A stretch of 64,000 nt of DNA, taken from Pedobacter sp. Leaf216. Lineage in GTDB: Bacteria; Bacteroidota; Bacteroidia; Sphingobacteriales; Sphingobacteriaceae. Position 1 is the first letter of the stretch, and each line of letters opens with the position of its first letter. The stretch covers positions 1-64,000 of the forward strand of contig NZ_LMKM01000004.1 in NCBI RefSeq assembly GCF_001421515.1, read 5' to 3'. A program made the translations under genes and the position numbers. Below the pieces are notes generated by a model. The model saw only the letters and a list, made by a program, of their open reading frames with translations. It did no database searches and had not been told where the DNA came from. Shown in pieces: positions 24,579 to 33,105 of the stretch.

Positions 24579-25802
24579 TTAAATCCCTCTGGGGTAACAG
24601 AGGATATATTTTTCTACTGTTTTTTGCAACGACTCCAGGTTTGATAAATCCGACGCTTTTGCGATATCAACAATATCGTTATTTTTCATTAAAATTTTAA
24701 TATTTCCAACCCCGGCATTATATGCACGGTTTTGGATCGAATCCGTAAAAACAAAATACCTGGCTTCTGCCGGGTTAATCTCCAATAAGTTAACGGCTGC
24801 ATCCTGCAAAAAGTTTACGCGGTCGTTATTTGCTTTTTCGTTACCCATTTCTACTTTATACAAGTTTCTGGAAGTAAGCATTTTACACAGCGTAGACAAA
24901 ATTTTATCGGGGTGTTTGGCCCAAACTTTAACTGCAGCGTAAATATCCTGATCATCAAGATTGGTAAAGTGCTCCAAATTTTCATGTTGAGCAAAAAAAT
25001 TGGCCTCGTTGATGTCGTTTTTTAAGAAATAATTTAATGATGGTGAAGCAAACAAACTTTCTCCGTTAACCGATAATTCTTTTGCGCGTTCCAGTAATTT
25101 CACTAAAATCATTTCGCCTGATATTACTGTTTTATGCAAATAAACCTGCCAGTACATCAGCCTTCGGGCAATTAAAAATTTCTCTATTGAATAAATACCT
25201 TTTTCTTCAATTACAAGGTTATCATCATAGATATTAAACATTTTAATAATCCGGTCGAAACTGATTACACCCTCACTTACGCCGGTAAAAAAGCTGTCGC
25301 GGTTTAAATAATCCATCCGGTCTAAATCCAACTGACCGGAAATTAACTGATGTAGAAACTTTTTAGGGTAGGTGCCGTTAAAAATCTCAATGGCGTGTGT
25401 TAAACGTCCATCAAAATGTGCATTCAAATCCTGCATCAGTTTTGCCGAAATATCTTCATGTCTGATGCCGGTAACTAACGAATGTTCCAATGCATGAGAA
25501 AAAGGTCCGTGGCCTATGTCATGCAGCAAAATGGCCAAAATGGCGGCTTCTTCTTCGCCGGGTGTAATGCTATGTCCTTTGCTTTTTAAAAGATTAATGG
25601 CCAAACTCATTAAGTGCATCGCACCTAAAGCATGATGAAAGCGGGTATGTAAAGCTCCGGGATAAACCAAATGGGTCATTCCGAGCTGTTTAATGTAACG
25701 CAAACGCTGGAAATACGGATGTGAAATTACATCGTATACCAATTCAGACGGAATGCTGATGAAACCGTAAACCGGATCATTTATTATTTTCTTCTTATTC
25801 AA
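24579..25802 (-). CDS. HD domain phosphohydrolase
   Basis: 407 residues with an HD domain near the N-terminus: QRLRYIKQLGMTHLVYPGALHTRFHHALG, LLHDIGHGPFSHALEH (the HD pair) and LDLDRMDYLNRDSFFTG, as in dNTPase-like SAMHD1/YwfO proteins. It probably hydrolyses nucleotides; the substrate is not fixed by the sequence. The start is TTG at 25802: the family begins MNKKKIINDPVYGFI at exactly this point and no ATG is near. Divergent from porX across 111 bases. Confidence 0.9.
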   Translation of the reverse strand: MNKKKIINDPVYGFISIPSELVYDVISHPYFQRLRYIKQLGMTHLVYPGALHTRFHHALGAMHLMSLAINLLKSKGHSITPGEEEAAILAILLHDIGHGPFSHALEHSLVTGIRHEDISAKLMQDLNAHFDGRLTHAIEIFNGTYPKKFLHQLISGQLDLDRMDYLNRDSFFTGVSEGVISFDRIIKMFNIYDDNLVIEEKGIYSIEKFLIARRLMYWQVYLHKTVISGEMILVKLLERAKELSVNGESLFASPSLNYFLKNDINEANFFAQHENLEHFTNLDDQDIYAAVKVWAKHPDKILSTLCKMLTSRNLYKVEMGNEKANNDRVNFLQDAAVNLLEINPAEARYFVFTDSIQNRAYNAGVGNIKILMKNNDIVDIAKASDLSNLESLQKTVEKYILCYPRGI

Positions 25803-25913
25803 TCGTTAAAAATAGTTAAATAGGTAGATACGGTACAAAAATTGCTATTTTTATTTATAGTTTGATTTACCTGCCAAAATTAAAAGGCAATACTTACCTA
25901 TTTTTACAAAAAC

Positions 25914-27467
25914 ATGCAAGAAACTAAGATATTATGGGCCGATGATGAAATCGACTTACTAAAACCACATATATTATTGTTAAATGATAAAGGTTATCAT
26001 GTAACTACATTTACCAACGGTAACGACGCACTCGAAGCATTTGGAAAAGCGCATTTTGACCTGGTTTTTCTTGATGAAAACATGCCGGGAATGAGCGGTA
26101 TCGAAACATTATCTGCCATTAAGAATTTAAATCCTGATGTGCCTGTTGTTTTGATTACAAAAAGTGAGGAAGAAAACCTGATGGAAGATGCCATCGGCAG
26201 CAAAATTGATGATTACCTGATTAAACCCGTAAACCCGAAACAGGTTTTATTAACCATTAAAAAGCTGATTGATAATAAACGCTTGGTTAGCGAAAAAACC
26301 TCTATGGCTTACCAGCAGGATTTTCGCCGTTTGGGGATGACTTTGGGCGACAGGTTAAATTACGAAGAGTGGGTTGATGTTTATAAAAAAATTGTTTTCT
26401 GGGAACTTGAGTTGGAAAAACTGGATGATCCGCAGATGCATGAAATTTTAACCATGCAAAAACAAGAGGCGAATACACAGTTTACTAAATTTATTGAAGA
26501 AAACTACCTAGACTGGATTAAGAATAAGGATACAGCACCTTTGCTTTCGAATGAGTTGTTGAAGAAAAAGGCATTTCCTCATATTAATGATAATACACCG
26601 GTATTTTTTATCCTGATTGATAATTTACGTTACGATCAATGGAAAATTATCAACCCGTTAATTTCAGAATATTTCAGAATTGATGAGGAAGATATGTATA
26701 CCAGCATTTTGCCAACAGCCACACAGTACGCCCGTAATGCAATTTTTTCGGGTATGATGCCTTTGGATATGGAAAAACGTTTTCCTCAACTTTGGCAAAA
26801 TGATGATGATGAAGGTGGAAAAAATATGCACGAAGAAGCTTTTCTGGCCGATAACATTAAGCGCAGCTTAAGAAAAGACTGTAAATTCAGCTACAATAAA
26901 ATTCTAACTTTCGAACAGGGAAAAGATCTGGTTGACCAAACCAATAATTTGTTGCAGAACGATTTTAACGCTATTGTATTCAACTTTGTTGATATGTTAA
27001 GCCATGCCCGCACCGATATGCAGATGATTAGGGAATTGGCTAATGATGATGCTGCTTACCGTTCGTTAACACTATCGTGGTTTGAACATTCTCCGCTTTG
27101 GGATTTGCTTAAAAAAATCTCACAGAAAAAGGTAAAAGTGATCATTACAACCGATCATGGAACCATCCGTGTTAAAAAACCGGTTAAAGTAATTGGCGAT
27201 AGGAGTACAAATACGAATTTAAGGTATAAACAAGGTAGAAACCTTAATTTTAATGCCAAAGAGGTGTTTTTGATTAAAAACCCGCACGATGCTTTATTGC
27301 CGAAAATCAATATCAGCAGCAGTTATATTTTTGCCCGTGAAGACAGTTATTTTGTTTACCCGAATAACTACAACCAGTTTGTAAATTATTATAACGAAAC
27401 CTTTCAGCATGGCGGAATTTCGTTAGAAGAAATGATTATTCCGGTGGTAACGTATTCGCCGAGATAG
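25914..27467 (+). CDS. porX: PorX-type response regulator with PglZ phosphatase domain
   Basis: 517 residues. A CheY-like receiver (1-120) has acidic pocket DDE and phospho-acceptor D54 in VFLDENMPG; a linker of helices follows, then a PglZ/alkaline-phosphatase-fold domain (VFFILIDNLRYDQW; ITTDHGTIRV; FQHGGISLEEM) with metal ligands Asp and His. This is the PorX architecture, the regulator of type IX secretion in Bacteroidota, whose PglZ domain is a zinc phosphodiesterase in characterised members. No type IX structural gene is adjacent; a candidate kinase partner is at 43874-45082. Confidence 0.92.
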   Translation: MQETKILWADDEIDLLKPHILLLNDKGYHVTTFTNGNDALEAFGKAHFDLVFLDENMPGMSGIETLSAIKNLNPDVPVVLITKSEEENLMEDAIGSKIDDYLIKPVNPKQVLLTIKKLIDNKRLVSEKTSMAYQQDFRRLGMTLGDRLNYEEWVDVYKKIVFWELELEKLDDPQMHEILTMQKQEANTQFTKFIEENYLDWIKNKDTAPLLSNELLKKKAFPHINDNTPVFFILIDNLRYDQWKIINPLISEYFRIDEEDMYTSILPTATQYARNAIFSGMMPLDMEKRFPQLWQNDDDEGGKNMHEEAFLADNIKRSLRKDCKFSYNKILTFEQGKDLVDQTNNLLQNDFNAIVFNFVDMLSHARTDMQMIRELANDDAAYRSLTLSWFEHSPLWDLLKKISQKKVKVIITTDHGTIRVKKPVKVIGDRSTNTNLRYKQGRNLNFNAKEVFLIKNPHDALLPKINISSSYIFAREDSYFVYPNNYNQFVNYYNETFQHGGISLEEMIIPVVTYSPR

Positions 27468-27512
27468 TGTTAGAGATTGGATGTTAGATTTGAGACATGA
27501 GGCCGTTCATTT

Positions 27513-27597
27513 TCAATAGGATCGTCTTCCTGAACATGTTTAAGGATCTGTTGCGATGGTAGGGGCTTCTACAGGCTCAGGCTGACAAATCACAAAT
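27513..27597. repeat. Degenerate intergenic repeat sequence
   Basis: The segment CGTCTTCCTGAAC ... GGGGCTTCTACAGGCTCAGGCTGACAAA resembles the dispersed GTCATGCTGAGC/AGGATGACG sequences of this genome (compare 17470-17492). It carries no open frame of note. The call is weak and rests on similarity by eye. Confidence 0.25.
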
Positions 27598-27626
27598 AGT
27601 AAGGCAAAAGCAATGCAATTATGTAT

Positions 27627-27634
27627 TACTTTTG
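27627..27634 (+). promoter_or_regulatory. -7 element of tsaE
   Basis: TACTTTTG matches TAnnTTTG and places transcription start near 27640, about ten bases before the ATG at 27651. This argues against the in-frame ATG at 27621 as the real start. Confidence 0.45.
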
Positions 27635-27650
27635 CCTTTATTTTTTTAAA

Positions 27651-28067
27651 ATGGATATTGATGTAAATAATTTAGCCGATTTACCTGCTGTTGCCCAACA
27701 GCTTTCAGATTTTGCCGGCAACCAAAAGGTTTTTATTTTTGAGGGCGAAATGGGTGCAGGAAAAACAACTTTCATCAAAATTTTCTGTAAACACCTGGGG
27801 GTTGATGATGTGGTTTCGAGTCCTACATATTCTATTGTTAACGAGTATGAAAGTGCTAACGGTTCAGTGTTTCATTTCGATTTTTACAGGATAAAAGATA
27901 TTCACGAAGCGTATGATTTAGGTTACGAGGAATATTTTTATGGTGATGGAACCTGTTTAATAGAATGGCCGGAAAGGGTAGCGGAAATCTTACCGGAAAA
28001 CTATATTAAAGTACAGATAAATGTACTGGATGAAAACCGCAGATTATTCAGGCTTTCAAAGGTATAA
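27651..28067 (+). CDS. tsaE: tRNA threonylcarbamoyladenosine biosynthesis ATPase TsaE
   Basis: 138 residues with Walker A GEMGAGKTT (32-40), then SSPTYSIVNEY and FHFDFYRI, the diagnostic segments of TsaE, and CLIEWPERVAEILP near the end. It acts with TsaB and TsaD in forming t6A37 on ANN-decoding tRNAs. ATG 27651 is chosen because a promoter element overlaps the longer form and the family starts about here. Followed at 73 bases by ald. Confidence 0.95.
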   Translation: MDIDVNNLADLPAVAQQLSDFAGNQKVFIFEGEMGAGKTTFIKIFCKHLGVDDVVSSPTYSIVNEYESANGSVFHFDFYRIKDIHEAYDLGYEEYFYGDGTCLIEWPERVAEILPENYIKVQINVLDENRRLFRLSKV

Positions 28068-28140
28068 CAATTAGTTATCAATAAATTAACAGATTTTCCT
28101 TACCTTGAACAACCTAAAACTATCAAAATTTTAATTCAAC

Positions 28141-29370
28141 ATGGCTACAGGATTACGCGAAGGAATGGCCGATATAGCTCGTCAGGGTTTATTACAAACA
28201 CAAGAGGCAAAGCTGGAAACCCGAAATAAAAAAAATAATCTATACATAGGTATACCAAAAGAAATTTCCTTTCAAGAAAATAGAATTGCCTTAACACCAT
28301 TATCTGTGGCCTTATTGGTAAACAATGGGCATAGGGTTGTTTTGGAAACTGGGGCAGGAATAGCTGCAAATTTTTCTGATACGGAATATGCCGAGCAGGG
28401 CGCAAAAATTGCATACGATAAAAAAGAAGTTTTCGAGGCCGATATTCTGGTGAAAATTGCACCACCAATGCTGGAAGAAATCGAAATGATGCACAAAGGC
28501 CAAACGCTTATTTCTTCATTACAAACCGGAACGTTAAAACAGGATTATTTAAAAGCGTTGATGCATAAAAAAATTAATGCACTGTGTTTTGAAAACCTGC
28601 GTGATGAGGGTAATGTATTGAGTGTAGTGCGGGCCATGAGTGAAATTGTTGGCTCTACCTCCATTTTAATTGCTGCAGAATATTTAAGCAATGTTACGGG
28701 TGGCAAGGGTTTAATGCTTGGTGGTTTTACCGGCGTTCCGCCGACTGAAATTGTTATTTTAGGTGCCGGCACTGTAGGCGAGTATGCGGCCAGAACGGCT
28801 TTGGCATTAGGAGCCGAGGTTAAAGTTTTCGACAGCTCTATTTACCGTTTACGCCGTTTACAGAATAATTTGGGCAGCAGCAGGGTATTTACTTCGGTAA
28901 TGCAGCCAATTGTATTAAATAAAGCCATTATAACTTGCGATGTAGTGATTGGTGCCATACGCGCCACACATGGCCGCAGCCCTTGCGTGGTGATGGAAGA
29001 AACTGTTGCCAGGATGAAACCACATTCGGTGGTTATCGATATCAGTATTGATCAGGGTGGTTGTTTTGAAACCTCAGAAGTAACCAACCATACCAATCCG
29101 GTTTTCAGGAAATATGATGTAATTCACTATTGTGTGCCTAATATTGCTTCGCGCGTGCCAAGAACGGCATCTTATGCGCTGACAAATATTTTTGCGCCTA
29201 TTTTATTGGATATTGGCGAATTTGGGGGCTTAGTGAATATGGTTTGGAATAATCCGGGTATACGTGAAGCGCTTTATATTTATCAGGGAAACTGCACCAA
29301 TAAAGACCTGGCTGATATGTTTAACCTGCCATTTAAAGATCTTGAATTATTGGTGGTTTCGAATCAGTAA
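28141..29370 (+). CDS. ald: Alanine dehydrogenase
   Basis: 409 residues, about 35 longer at the N-terminus than the usual 370 (MATGLREGMADIARQGLL extension). The core begins IGIPKEISFQENRIALTP with the substrate-binding Arg/Lys, has the NAD Rossmann motif ILGAGTVGEYAA and the closing VVIDISIDQGGCFETS, typical of alanine dehydrogenase. It interconverts alanine and pyruvate plus ammonia. The N-terminal extension is common in Bacteroidota relatives. A transhydrogenase-like alternative is unlikely given the single-domain layout. Confidence 0.9.
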   Translation: MATGLREGMADIARQGLLQTQEAKLETRNKKNNLYIGIPKEISFQENRIALTPLSVALLVNNGHRVVLETGAGIAANFSDTEYAEQGAKIAYDKKEVFEADILVKIAPPMLEEIEMMHKGQTLISSLQTGTLKQDYLKALMHKKINALCFENLRDEGNVLSVVRAMSEIVGSTSILIAAEYLSNVTGGKGLMLGGFTGVPPTEIVILGAGTVGEYAARTALALGAEVKVFDSSIYRLRRLQNNLGSSRVFTSVMQPIVLNKAIITCDVVIGAIRATHGRSPCVVMEETVARMKPHSVVIDISIDQGGCFETSEVTNHTNPVFRKYDVIHYCVPNIASRVPRTASYALTNIFAPILLDIGEFGGLVNMVWNNPGIREALYIYQGNCTNKDLADMFNLPFKDLELLVVSNQ

Positions 29371-29397
29371 TTACGACCAACTCAAGCCAATTCTGTT

Positions 29398-30081
29398 ATG
29401 AAAGTTAGTTGCCTTATATTTTTTCTGTCGTTTTCTTTATTTGCGGTTGCTCAAACTACCTCAAAACCTGAGCAAAAACTGGTTGTTGTAAATTCTTATA
29501 CTCAATACCTGGCATCAATAAAAACAAATCCGGATAATGAACTGATAGAAATTAAGAAAGCAATTCCAAATATTAAGTTGGATATTCGTTACGCTACCAA
29601 AAATAACTTTATGCAACAAGTGATGTACAAACAGGCAAGGGCCTTTGCCAGAAAGCCTGTGGTAGAATCGTTAAAGAAAATCCAAAAAGAATTAAATAAA
29701 AAAGGTTACGGATTAAAAATATTCGATGGTTACCGTCCGTATGCCATTACTGTAGAGTTTTACAAAAAGGCAAGCGACAAAAATTTTGTAGCCAACCCGG
29801 CAAAAGGTTCTAAACACAATAGGGGTTGTGCAGTAGATTTAACATTAATTAATTTAAAAACAGGGAAAGAATTGGTGATGCCAACACCATATGATAGTTT
29901 TTCGGCTGCTGCAGCTGCAAATTATCAAAATATATCACCCGAGGCAAAGAAAAACCGAGATTTCCTGATTGCGATTATGGCCAAATACCAAATGAATGTG
30001 CTGGAAAATGAGTGGTGGCACTATGATTTTTCTGGTTGGAGGAATTACAATTTAATGGATATTCCTTTCGAAAAGTTATAG
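29398..30081 (+). CDS. Exported D-alanyl-D-alanine dipeptidase (M15, VanX/DdpX-like)
   Basis: 227 residues with a signal peptide (1-18). Zinc-site motifs of M15D dipeptidases are present: SKHNRGCAVDL (His and Asp ligands) and ENEWWHYDF (catalytic Glu and third ligand His), preceded by FDGYRPY with the conserved Arg. It cleaves D-Ala-D-Ala, here probably in wall turnover, since no vanHA genes are near. It lies 27 bases after ald, a hint of linked alanine metabolism. Confidence 0.92.
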   Translation: MKVSCLIFFLSFSLFAVAQTTSKPEQKLVVVNSYTQYLASIKTNPDNELIEIKKAIPNIKLDIRYATKNNFMQQVMYKQARAFARKPVVESLKKIQKELNKKGYGLKIFDGYRPYAITVEFYKKASDKNFVANPAKGSKHNRGCAVDLTLINLKTGKELVMPTPYDSFSAAAAANYQNISPEAKKNRDFLIAIMAKYQMNVLENEWWHYDFSGWRNYNLMDIPFEKL

Positions 30082-30144
30082 CAATTTATTTTCAATAGTT
30101 ATTGGTGCTTTGGGCTGGAAATAGCGCCTATCAAAAACACAAAA

Positions 30145-30645
30145 CTACAAATGATGTGGCCTGCCGTATTGCTCCATTTTAACCCTTGCTTTGTCTTCCT
30201 TAACTGATAATTCAAAAATATAGTCGTAATCATCATCGGTTAATTCTTCTTTTGGTTTTTTGCCACCTAGGGCCTCAATAATTTCAAGTACGGTATTGGA
30301 ATGCCCTGCTACCATCACCGTTTTGCCCAGGTAATTTGTTTTAATGCTATCTACCAGCGATTTTATGTCTTTATAATCAATTACTTTCGGAATCACCAAT
30401 GAATCTAATGTTTCATGCGTTCTTTTTGTTGGCGTAGCAAAAGCAACATCGAATTTTACCTTTTTTAAATAAGTGGCTAAATCTCCTGCTCTTACTCTTC
30501 CTTCATCCGAAAGGTTCGGGTTGGTATCTTGTGGGTTAGATTTATCTTTTTCAGCATGTCTAACAATCCACACGGTAGTGGTTTGTGCAGAAACAATGTT
30601 GGCAAGTAGAAGCGTTAACGATAAGAATAGGAACAGTTTTTTCAT
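30145..30645 (-). CDS. Exported histidine phosphatase family protein
   Basis: 166 residues with a signal peptide ending VSAQ (residue 20). The RHxE core is VRHAEKD, with a second His in VAGHSNTVLE and a conserved Arg pair (RVRAGDLA, KRTHETL), as in the phosphoglycerate-mutase-like superfamily. Its small size and export suggest a SixA-like or general periplasmic phosphatase; the substrate is not known. It is convergent with the dipeptidase gene across a 63-base gap. Confidence 0.88.
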   Translation of the reverse strand: MKKLFLFLSLTLLLANIVSAQTTTVWIVRHAEKDKSNPQDTNPNLSDEGRVRAGDLATYLKKVKFDVAFATPTKRTHETLDSLVIPKVIDYKDIKSLVDSIKTNYLGKTVMVAGHSNTVLEIIEALGGKKPKEELTDDDYDYIFELSVKEDKARVKMEQYGRPHHL

Positions 30646-30682
30646 GTTATAAATATTGAAAAATTAATCGGATAAGGAAAGG

Positions 30683-31726
30683 TTAAAAATTTATAGCTGT
30701 TATCAACCTTTCGATATCCTCTTTTTCATGCCAGGAGGAAAGCACTATACGGTTTAAAATTTTGTCTGTAGGGTTCGGATAGGGAAAAGACGAAATCAGG
30801 ATCTGCCTTTGCAAAAGATGTTGTGAAAAATTTACATCACCCAGTAGATACACAGGGAAACCCGGCTCACATTTCCAAGTAAGATTTGAAACCGTTTCGA
30901 ACATTGCCATGTTGTTTTTCAGTTTGTTTAATGCTTTGTTGTATATTTCTTCAGCATGGATAAATGCATAAAGCCCCGCCGCACTGGATGGGGAGGCCCC
31001 AATAAAAGTATTAGAACTTTTAAGTTTATTAATTACTGAATTTGAAGTTAAAACAATACCAGCATCAACACCCAATGCCTTTGCCATTGAGGCAACCACT
31101 ACATTTTGGATGTTTTCTTGTTTGGGGAGGTTTTTGATCGTACCCATCCCATTGTTATTTACGCCAATCCCGTGCGAATCATCTACAATGAGGGTAATAT
31201 TTTTATCTTTTCGGATCTCTTTTAGAAAATTGAAATCATAAATTTCAGGGATGAGGTTGTTCATCGAATTGCTGATCAAAACCCAATTTTTCTCTTCGGA
31301 TAAATTTATTTTTTCAGTCGTTTCTACCGCCCAATCACTAAATAAACCTAAATTTTTGACCTGATTTTCGCTTAACCAAAGCGCAGGATGACTACCTGGG
31401 GCATATACCACTTCTGAAGATTCGGATAGTGCTTTAACCGTGAGCTGAGCTGCTAAATATCCACTTGAAGTAATTAATGCTGCTTCTGTACCATACCTCA
31501 CCGCGGCTATATTTTCTGCTTCATTATAAATGCCCAGTTGAATATTGTTTGTGCGACTTGTACCGTTATTTAAACCATATTTCTTAATTCCTTCAATATA
31601 AAGATCGATAAAAGGCTTGTTTTGAGGAATACCCAGATAAGCAGTTCCGCCAAAATATAAATACGATTTACCATCAATATTTATGCTGTTAGAAAAAGGC
31701 TGGGTAATGGATTTAAAATCTGGCAT
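30683..31726 (-). CDS. PLP-dependent aminotransferase class I/II, alpha-oxoamine synthase-like
   Basis: 347 residues of fold type I. The glycine-rich and substrate segments (FGGTAYLGIPQNKP; NNGTSRTN), the PLP Asp in LIVDDSHGIGV and the Schiff-base Lys in VVASMAKALGVDAG fit 8-amino-7-oxononanoate/2-amino-3-ketobutyrate-type enzymes. It is shorter than BioF (about 390) and no biotin genes are near, so the acyl-CoA and amino acid used are unknown. It overlaps the PBP4 gene by one base. Confidence 0.82.
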   Translation of the reverse strand: MPDFKSITQPFSNSINIDGKSYLYFGGTAYLGIPQNKPFIDLYIEGIKKYGLNNGTSRTNNIQLGIYNEAENIAAVRYGTEAALITSSGYLAAQLTVKALSESSEVVYAPGSHPALWLSENQVKNLGLFSDWAVETTEKINLSEEKNWVLISNSMNNLIPEIYDFNFLKEIRKDKNITLIVDDSHGIGVNNNGMGTIKNLPKQENIQNVVVASMAKALGVDAGIVLTSNSVINKLKSSNTFIGASPSSAAGLYAFIHAEEIYNKALNKLKNNMAMFETVSNLTWKCEPGFPVYLLGDVNFSQHLLQRQILISSFPYPNPTDKILNRIVLSSWHEKEDIERLITAINF

Positions 31727-33054
31727 TAAAAATTATCATGTATATAAGTTACTATCCTCACCATTTCTGCCCGTACCTCTGCTGTTGGTTTTATAAAATT
31801 ATTGTTCATAAAAGAGTAGATATAGGTTTTGCCTTTTTTGGTAAGTACATACCCGCTTTGATTATGTACCCCGCCCAGCGAACCTGTTTTGCCATATACA
31901 AAAGGTTTGTCGGTTTTAGGGTAGGCATTTTTTAAGGTTCCGCTTTTTCCTCCCGCAGGAAGCATATCGAATAATTTTTCGGGATTATTTACCATCTTAT
32001 AAATAGAATCCAGTAAATAAACATTGTCGCGGGGCGTAAACAAATCCTGACGGGATAAACCAGAGCCATCTACCCATTTTACTTGATCCGGTAAAAAGGA
32101 GAGGTAATTTTTTGTAATGTGCTCAATTGCTTTTGCTGTGCTTAAGGTATCTCCAATCTGGTTTGAGCAAACCAATAATAAGTGTTCGGCAATAAAATTA
32201 TCGCTGGGTAACATCATATGTTTTAAAACCGAATCGCGTTTTGCGCCAGGTAAAGTTTTAGCATCAGCTGGCATTTTATACTTTATAATGCCTACAGGTT
32301 TATGCAAAGTATCTGCAAGTATTTCTACGGTAACCTGTGTACTGGTTTTATACGGATTTTGTTGGTTATAACCTGGTTTTACAGCAACGGCAGGATAATG
32401 GAACCGGTTGGTTAAAAAATCTCTGGTTACTTGAAAATTGCCTGTAGTTTTTGTAGAATCTATTTCGAAACAAGGTGCAAAAACCTTTGGCTCTATATTA
32501 ATTTTGTTTGGAGAGGCATAGGTAGAAGTAACCATATTATCCATAATCGGCATTTCTGTAATTTCCGGCTGGTAGTAATAATCATAATCATCCCAGGCCC
32601 AGCCATCGCCAAAAAAATTACCTGCATAGCGGCCCGGCGCAAAAAACAGTTTTTTGTTAGAAGCCAAAAGAAAATTATAGGCCGATTTATCTTTTACAGC
32701 AAACTGTAAAAATGCCGGATCGCCTGTTCCCCAAAAAATTAAAGAATCGTTCCGCTCAACATATTTTAGTGCAGGCATTAAATCAGGAATCATTTTCATG
32801 CTTGCAAAAAAAGTATAGAGTTTTGTATTAGAGGCAGGAGTAAAATACTTGTCGGCATCTTTCTCAAAAATCATTTTTTTATCAGTAGGATTAAAAAGTG
32901 CAAAACCAACCTGATATTGTTTAATTACCTGTGAGTTTTTAAATTCTTTCGCCACCTTATTCGAAATAATTTTATTGGTTGAGCAACCGGTTAACACACA
33001 AATAAATAGCGTAAACGACAGAAAAATGAAATTTTGATTTTTAAACTTGAACAT
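31726..33054 (-). CDS. dacB: D-alanyl-D-alanine carboxypeptidase/endopeptidase, PBP4 type (S13), lipoprotein
   Basis: 442 residues beginning with a lipoprotein signal (LTGC, C24). Penicillin-binding motifs: SxxK as S75-N-T-K78, the SxN equivalent VDGSGLSRQD and KTG in YGKTGSLGG. This layout fits class C PBP4/DacB, which trims D-Ala and cuts cross-links of peptidoglycan. The gene is coupled to a downstream PLP enzyme (one-base overlap), a pairing I cannot explain. It is divergent from the PDZ protease across 51 bases. Confidence 0.92.
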   Translation of the reverse strand: MFKFKNQNFIFLSFTLFICVLTGCSTNKIISNKVAKEFKNSQVIKQYQVGFALFNPTDKKMIFEKDADKYFTPASNTKLYTFFASMKMIPDLMPALKYVERNDSLIFWGTGDPAFLQFAVKDKSAYNFLLASNKKLFFAPGRYAGNFFGDGWAWDDYDYYYQPEITEMPIMDNMVTSTYASPNKINIEPKVFAPCFEIDSTKTTGNFQVTRDFLTNRFHYPAVAVKPGYNQQNPYKTSTQVTVEILADTLHKPVGIIKYKMPADAKTLPGAKRDSVLKHMMLPSDNFIAEHLLLVCSNQIGDTLSTAKAIEHITKNYLSFLPDQVKWVDGSGLSRQDLFTPRDNVYLLDSIYKMVNNPEKLFDMLPAGGKSGTLKNAYPKTDKPFVYGKTGSLGGVHNQSGYVLTKKGKTYIYSFMNNNFIKPTAEVRAEMVRIVTYIHDNF

Positions 33055-33105
33055 GTTCTAAATTTAGTGGGAATAATAAGCAACTAATTTATTAAATTTA
33101 GTTTA

